A stretch of DNA of 37,479 nt from Deltaproteobacteria bacterium (GTDB taxonomy: Bacteria; Desulfobacterota; Binatia; HRBIN30; CADEER01): NCBI GenBank assembly GCA_029262455.1, contig JAJCZJ010000111.1, positions 1 to 37,479 on the forward strand, written 5' to 3'. The number at the start of each line of letters is the position of its first letter. The stretch's first letter is position 1. The notes under the pieces are model-generated. The model ran no database searches. It was not told where the DNA came from and saw only the letters and a list, made by a program, of their open reading frames with translations. This document shows, one piece after another, positions 34,250 to 37,479 of this stretch. The translations under genes and the position numbers were made by a program.

Positions 34250-35779
34250 TCAATCGTAGTAGCCGTCGACAAACCACTTCGTTCGGACGGGGTCGAAAAA
34301 CAAACGGTAGACTCCTCCATCCGACAACTGCACGTCGTAATAGTCGCGGCGATAGGGTTCCTCCTTCCACCACTCACCGTGCACCCGCCACGGACCAGCG
34401 CTCATCACGACACGCCCCTGACAACGCAATGCCGAGCGCGCGTTCGTCTCACTCGGCCGAACAAAATCAAGCCGCCCCCGGTCCTCAAAGACTTCGAGCT
34501 CACTGGGAGGGCGCACTGCACGTAAGGCCACACAGGGCGAAGCCCTTCCCTCTTCTTTCTGGAATTTGGAATTAGAGAGCTGGAATTTTCCAACCCCATA
34601 CGCATCGGGACAATGCGAATCGGCGACCACCGGCGTGCCGACACGATCGGCGTCGCCACACAGCGCCGTCAATTTGGCCAAGGTCACCGCCAACTTCTCC
34701 GGTGCCGGACCATTCGGGCGCAAAAGGTCGAGCTGCGTCGGCCTGAGTTGTTCGGCAACCGCAACGACCACGATTCGCTCCACCGGTGCCGGCGGCGGGT
34801 GAGTTTCGAGATGCAGACGCAAGAGCATCAACAACGGCTTCACCTCACGACTCGGAGCAGCCACCACAACCGTGCGCTCATCACGACCTCGATTGGCCAG
34901 ACCAAGCGAAAGGCGCAAATCTCCACACACCAAACCGCGCACCGCGAGCCGCGTCATCAGTCGCTCGATCATCGGACGAACCACAAACAAAAACGGCTCA
35001 ATGGTCTCGATGCCGTAGTCGACCTCGATGACTTCTTCAAAAGCCAAGGGGACGACGCGGGTAACAAAAGGCTTCTCGTCTTCTCCCCGAGCACGGCGCA
35101 CCAGGAGCGCGCCTTCGGGCCCGAGCCGGCTCGCCACGGCACTCGCCGGCAAAGCCGCGAGATCACCGAGGGTGCGAATCCCCCAACGTACCAGCGTTTC
35201 GCGCAGCTGGTCGCTGGGTTCGAGCATGGCCACCGGCAGCGGCGCCAAAAAACTCCACTCTTCGCGCGGTGGAATAATCGCGCGACCGCTGCCATTGAAT
35301 GCCGCCAAGCGCGCCGCAACCTTGGTCGACGCAACCCCCACCGCGACCTCGAAGCCAACGGCGTTCGCACTGCGCACCAGACTCTTCACCAACACCGTCT
35401 CCGAATCGTACAAAGACTCCAATCCGCCGATCTCGAGAAAAACCAGACCTGGATCGCTCCCACCCTCTCCATCCCCTGGCCCACCTTCCTCGATGCGCGG
35501 GGAATGAGCGTACGCAACATCGCACAACGCCGCTTGCGCAGCTCGCATCGCATCGGCGGAAACGCTGCGAAAGCACAACCCGTCATAGATGTTGCGCGCC
35601 TGCGCCGTGCTCAGCCCCGGTCGAGCTCCATAACTCTCCGCCTCGGCCGAGCAGGCGACGACCGGCGCTCGCGGCCCGTCCCCATCGGTGACCACTACGC
35701 ACTCGCCACGCAACTCCGGCTCCGCGCGTAAACACACCGCGAGAGAAAAGTTTGGAACTTGCAGGCAGGCTACTCGCAC
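34250..35779 (-). CDS. imuB: ImuB, Y-family polymerase-like mutasome hub
   Basis: A 509-residue protein of the Y-family fold that lacks the polymerase catalytic acids and bridges DnaE2, ImuA and the beta clamp. The N-terminus ACLQVPNFSLAVCLRAEPEL, VVACSAEAESYGARPGLS, FLEIGGLESLYDSE (no SxDE motif) and RWGIRTLGDLAALP are typical. The end, WKEEPYRRDYYDVQLSDGG, matches the ImuB C-terminus. Residues about 395-415 contain a repeat-derived segment not expected in the family (see the repeat entry). It overlaps imuA by 10 bases and precedes dnaE2 by 6. Confidence 0.93.
   Translation of the reverse strand: MRVACLQVPNFSLAVCLRAEPELRGECVVVTDGDGPRAPVVACSAEAESYGARPGLSTAQARNIYDGLCFRSVSADAMRAAQAALCDVAYAHSPRIEEGGPGDGEGGSDPGLVFLEIGGLESLYDSETVLVKSLVRSANAVGFEVAVGVASTKVAARLAAFNGSGRAIIPPREEWSFLAPLPVAMLEPSDQLRETLVRWGIRTLGDLAALPASAVASRLGPEGALLVRRARGEDEKPFVTRVVPLAFEEVIEVDYGIETIEPFLFVVRPMIERLMTRLAVRGLVCGDLRLSLGLANRGRDERTVVVAAPSREVKPLLMLLRLHLETHPPPAPVERIVVVAVAEQLRPTQLDLLRPNGPAPEKLAVTLAKLTALCGDADRVGTPVVADSHCPDAYGVGKFQLSNSKFQKEEGRASPCVALRAVRPPSELEVFEDRGRLDFVRPSETNARSALRCQGRVVMSAGPWRVHGEWWKEEPYRRDYYDVQLSDGGVYRLFFDPVRTKWFVDGYYD
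34535..34591. repeat. Repeat-derived segment inside imuB
   Basis: Three copies of TGGAATT (34560-34566, 34567-34573, 34581-34587), AT-rich against the surroundings, are read in frame as KFQLSNSKFQ on the minus strand. Just beside them GGGC-GAA-GCCC (34535-34545) forms a hairpin. The KFQ/NSKFQ translation is typical of a dispersed non-coding repeat. It falls between the conserved VVADSHCPDAYG and RPPSEL segments of ImuB, a known variable linker. Confidence 0.6.
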
Positions 35780-36570
35780 GCTTTTTCACCCGATGAGAAA
35801 CGGTCGCGAATCACCATGCATCCGCCCGGCACCAAGACCCCCCGGTGACGCAGCGGCTTCATCTCGGTTGCCATTCCCGTGAAGACCCGGTGCTTCCAAA
35901 GAACGCGCGTAGATTCGAGGCCGACCCGAACGGCGGCAAAACTACCGGTCACCCCGTGCGAAGAGAGAACGATCAGGGCAACTCCGGCACGGCGCGCGTC
36001 GCGCTGCAGACGCGGCCAGACGTGCCCCGGCAGACGCGGCGCTATGGGGGTGTCGAGATCGAGAAGAACGGCGCCAAAGCCCCCCGCTCCAAGAATCAGT
36101 TCGGTACTCTTGAGAGCAACCTTGACGGAAGGCGGCCGCACCCACAGGACTCGCTCGAGGGCGGCGCGGCTCATCTCCAGCGACAGCGGGTGCAGTGCAT
36201 CCGGCAGATCGACGACCGCTACCAACTCCCCCTCACGCGTCGAAGACGCCAACAACGCACACGTCAGAGCCGTGCGCCCAGTCGACCGCGCCCCCACGAT
36301 CTCACTCACATCACCGCGCGGGATACCGCCGCCGAGCAACTGATCGATTTCGGGAATCCCGCTACCCAACAGGCGCAGAGGTTGGCCAGGCGCCTCCCCC
36401 ACCCAGACCTGACCGGGCAGAGCCTCCTCGACGAACCCCCGAACACCCTCTGCACTCCGCTCATCGCCAATCCCGATTTGCTCACGGCGCACTTTCGCCA
36501 CGGGCTCAGGCGACGATTGCTCAACCCATTCCTCATCAGGTGAAGCAATCGCCGCGACGCTCTGCCGCAT
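35770..36570 (-). CDS. imuA: ImuA, RecA-like mutasome protein
   Basis: A RecA-fold protein of about 266 residues, first gene of the imuA-imuB-dnaE2 operon. It shows GIPEIDQLLGGGIPRGDVSEIVG, then a Walker-A-like GARSTGRTAL in which the usual Lys is Arg, and VLLDLDTPI. The end, HRGVLVPGGCMVIRDRF, fits the ImuA family. The degenerate P-loop suggests weak or absent ATP hydrolysis. The ATG at 36570 is preferred; an in-frame TTG at 36639 would add 23 residues and lies immediately next to the palindromes. It overlaps imuB by 10 bases. Damage-inducible expression is expected from family knowledge. Confidence 0.85.
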   Translation of the reverse strand: MRQSVAAIASPDEEWVEQSSPEPVAKVRREQIGIGDERSAEGVRGFVEEALPGQVWVGEAPGQPLRLLGSGIPEIDQLLGGGIPRGDVSEIVGARSTGRTALTCALLASSTREGELVAVVDLPDALHPLSLEMSRAALERVLWVRPPSVKVALKSTELILGAGGFGAVLLDLDTPIAPRLPGHVWPRLQRDARRAGVALIVLSSHGVTGSFAAVRVGLESTRVLWKHRVFTGMATEMKPLRHRGVLVPGGCMVIRDRFSSGEKACE

Positions 36571-36648
36571 TGTAGGAGACACGCGGCCTATTTTCGCTAA
36601 ATCTTCGCCTTTTTCAAACGAAAGGGGTTTTCCGGGCAAAAGATAGCA

Positions 36649-36679
36649 TATAGATATCTATAGTGTTAGTTATTAACTA
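36649..36679 (-). promoter_or_regulatory. Two palindromes upstream of imuA: candidate SOS operator
   Basis: TATAGATATCTATA (36649-36662) is a perfect 14-bp palindrome, and TAGTTA-T-TAACTA (36667-36679) a perfect 13-base palindrome; their centres are about 17-18 bases apart. They lie 80-110 bases upstream of the imuA ATG in a locally AT-rich stretch, where a promoter is expected. Mutasome cassettes are usually LexA-controlled, and LexA boxes vary widely between phyla, so one or both may be the operator. Neither matches the enterobacterial or alphaproteobacterial consensus. Confidence 0.55.
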
Positions 36680-36681
36680 TT

Positions 36682-36793
36682 GAGCCAATTGAACCCCAAC
36701 AACCGAGCCAATGAACCCCAACAACAACCAACACCAAACTTATGGAGGGAGAGGCTCCTGCCGAGCCGCGCACCATCGAGCCAATGAACAACC
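36682..36793. repeat. Direct repeats of a GAGCCAAT-GAAC motif
   Basis: Two near-identical copies stand at 36682-36702 (GAGCCAATTGAACCCCAACAA) and 36705-36724, and a third, shorter copy at 36778-36793, just across the RAYT start codon. They lie between the imuA promoter palindromes and the transposase. They may mark the left end of the mobile unit or be binding sites for the neighbouring promoter. Confidence 0.55.
36744..36770 (-). repeat. Inverted copy of REP-like hairpin repeat, left of RAYT
   Basis: GGAGGGAGAGGCTCCTGCC followed by GAGCCGCG is the reverse complement, bar one inserted base, of the core repeated at 37297 onward. GGCTC and GAGCC form a 5-bp stem. Read through, it encodes the GEAPAEPR-type peptide often seen upstream of such transposases, so an ATG at 36742 is unlikely to be the true protein start. 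Confidence 0.75.
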
Positions 36794-37251
36794 GACCAAA
36801 TCGAAAACGCCCCTCGCAATGGCATCAACCGTTTTCTAACACCCCACCCGTCGTCTTCCTCACCGTCTGCAGCAAGAACCGAAGACCCTGGATAGCAAGC
36901 CCCTCGGTCCACACCGCTTTAAGAAAGATATGGAGAGAGTCGTCAGCATGGAAAGTCGGACGGTACGTCCTCATGCCCGATCACCTTCACCTCTTCTGTA
37001 CACCGTCAACCGATGACAGCCTCCCACTAAAAAGTTGGGTGAAGTTCTGGAAATCACGCTTCTCGAGAACGCCAGGAACAGAAGTCGGACAATGGCAAGC
37101 CGGCTTTTGGGACACCCTCCTTCGCCGCAACGAGAGCTATCAGGAGAAATGGGAATATGTGCAGAACAACCCGGTCCGCGCCGGCTTGGTTCTCCGCAGT
37201 CAAGATTGGCCGTATCAGGGGGAACTCAATGAGATCAGCTGGCCGCGGTAA
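36784..37251 (+). CDS. REP-associated tyrosine transposase (RAYT, Y1_Tnp/TnpA_REP family)
   Basis: A 155-residue single-domain HUH transposase of the IS200/IS605-related Y1 class that acts on REP-type hairpins. The HUH motif reads MPDHLHLF and the catalytic Tyr lies in NESYQEKWEYVQNNPVRAGLV. The early FLTVCSKNRRPW segment is also typical. ATG 36784 is preferred over ATG 36742, which lies in the inverted repeat. It is intact, in contrast to many degenerate relatives. The stop codon is embedded in the first unit of the downstream array (CCGCGGTAA), and an inverted copy sits upstream. Confidence 0.9.
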   Translation: MNNRPNRKRPSQWHQPFSNTPPVVFLTVCSKNRRPWIASPSVHTALRKIWRESSAWKVGRYVLMPDHLHLFCTPSTDDSLPLKSWVKFWKSRFSRTPGTEVGQWQAGFWDTLLRRNESYQEKWEYVQNNPVRAGLVLRSQDWPYQGELNEISWPR

Positions 37252-37479
37252 CGCGGCGCGGGCGGAGCCTCGCCCTCCACCGGGGGGGACCGGTAACGCG
37301 GCTCGGCGGAGCCTCTCCCTCCAACGGGGGGACCGGTAACGCGGCTCGGCGGAGCCTCTCCCTCCAACGGGGGGACCGGTAACGCGGCTCGGCGGAGCCT
37401 CGCCCTCCAACGGGGGGGACCGCTAACGCGGCTCGGGTGGAACCTCGCCCTCCAACGGGGGGGACCGCTAACGCGGCTC
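37247..37479 (+). repeat. 43-45-bp REP-like tandem array downstream of RAYT
   Basis: Units begin with GGTAAC or GCTAAC at 37247, 37292, 37335, 37378, 37422 and 37467 (spacing 45, 43, 43, 44, 45), and the last runs out of the window. Each has the hairpin GGCTC-GGCG-GAGCC followed by TCTCCCTCC and an AACGGGGGG-type second half that can also pair with CCTCC. Length changes are due to the number of G's. The last units have a GGTGGAACC variant. The first unit begins inside the RAYT stop codon. Confidence 0.93.

Noticed and set aside
34613-35731. A 372-residue plus-strand open frame opposite imuB
   Set aside because: It is antisense to a clear ImuB and has no recognisable domain.
36742-36783. RAYT start at ATG 36742
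   Set aside because: These codons come from the inverted repeat copy, and no ribosome site precedes them. The ATG at 36784 gives normal family length.
37054-37410. A minus-strand open frame over the right-hand array
   Set aside because: The peptide is a translation of the REP-like repeat and overlaps the RAYT gene.

Overview
The window is a GC-rich stretch of Gram-negative chromosome packed with housekeeping genes. Its gene content suggests a deltaproteobacteria-like lineage (Myxococcota, Desulfobacterota or Binatota type). Pointers are an imuA-imuB-dnaE2 mutasome cassette, an exosortase with a partner membrane protein, a MYXO-CTERM-like sorting tail, a DUF3604 protein, DUF4301 and a long double-domain ThyX. 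No rRNA gene or species-level marker is present, so the taxonomic statement is inference.

Layout. 1-0.21 kb: a 52-bp tandem array. 0.24-4.4 kb: two overlapping phytanoyl-CoA-dioxygenase-like genes (minus), an unrecognised gene and an APH-fold phosphotransferase (plus). 4.4-7.1 kb: a YchF-type GTPase and a small secreted protein (minus), then an exosortase and its membrane partner (plus). 7.1-14.9 kb: a tightly packed minus-strand operon alr-purH-purD-purE-DUF1015-thyX-DUF309, with several stop/start overlaps. 15.0-16.7 kb: thiS-thiG-thiE (plus). 16.75-16.97 kb: dispersed repeats. 17-20.1 kb: a DUF3604 putative lipoprotein (minus) and a creatininase-family protein with a C-terminal membrane anchor (plus). 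20.1-26.4 kb: a minus-strand run aat-DUF4301-rfbB-rfbA-rfbC-rfbD-uppP, covering the N-degron transferase, dTDP-rhamnose synthesis and undecaprenyl-phosphate recycling. 26.6-28.8 kb: ispG and two coupled orphan genes (plus). 28.8-30.9 kb: two exported anchored paralogues sharing an eight-cysteine domain (minus). 31.0-36.6 kb: dnaE2-imuB-imuA (minus). 36.7 kb to the end: a REP-associated tyrosine transposase (RAYT) bounded by copies of a hairpin-forming repeat.

How the genes work together. The surface theme is strong: rhamnose precursors, lipid-carrier recycling, isoprenoid supply through IspG, alanine racemase, an exosortase, and two exported proteins with C-terminal anchors. A nucleotide theme runs through the purine and thymidylate operon. 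The SOS-type mutasome has two perfect palindromes directly upstream of imuA, good candidates for its operator.

Most unusual points: the eight-cysteine exported family; a tandem ThyX whose two halves have each lost the complementary part of the signature motif; the RAYT and its repeats, which recur at the opposite end of the window; repeat-derived sequence inside imuB; and a membrane-tailed creatininase. No phage, CRISPR array, tRNA or rRNA gene was seen. No gene-free gap exceeds 300 bases.
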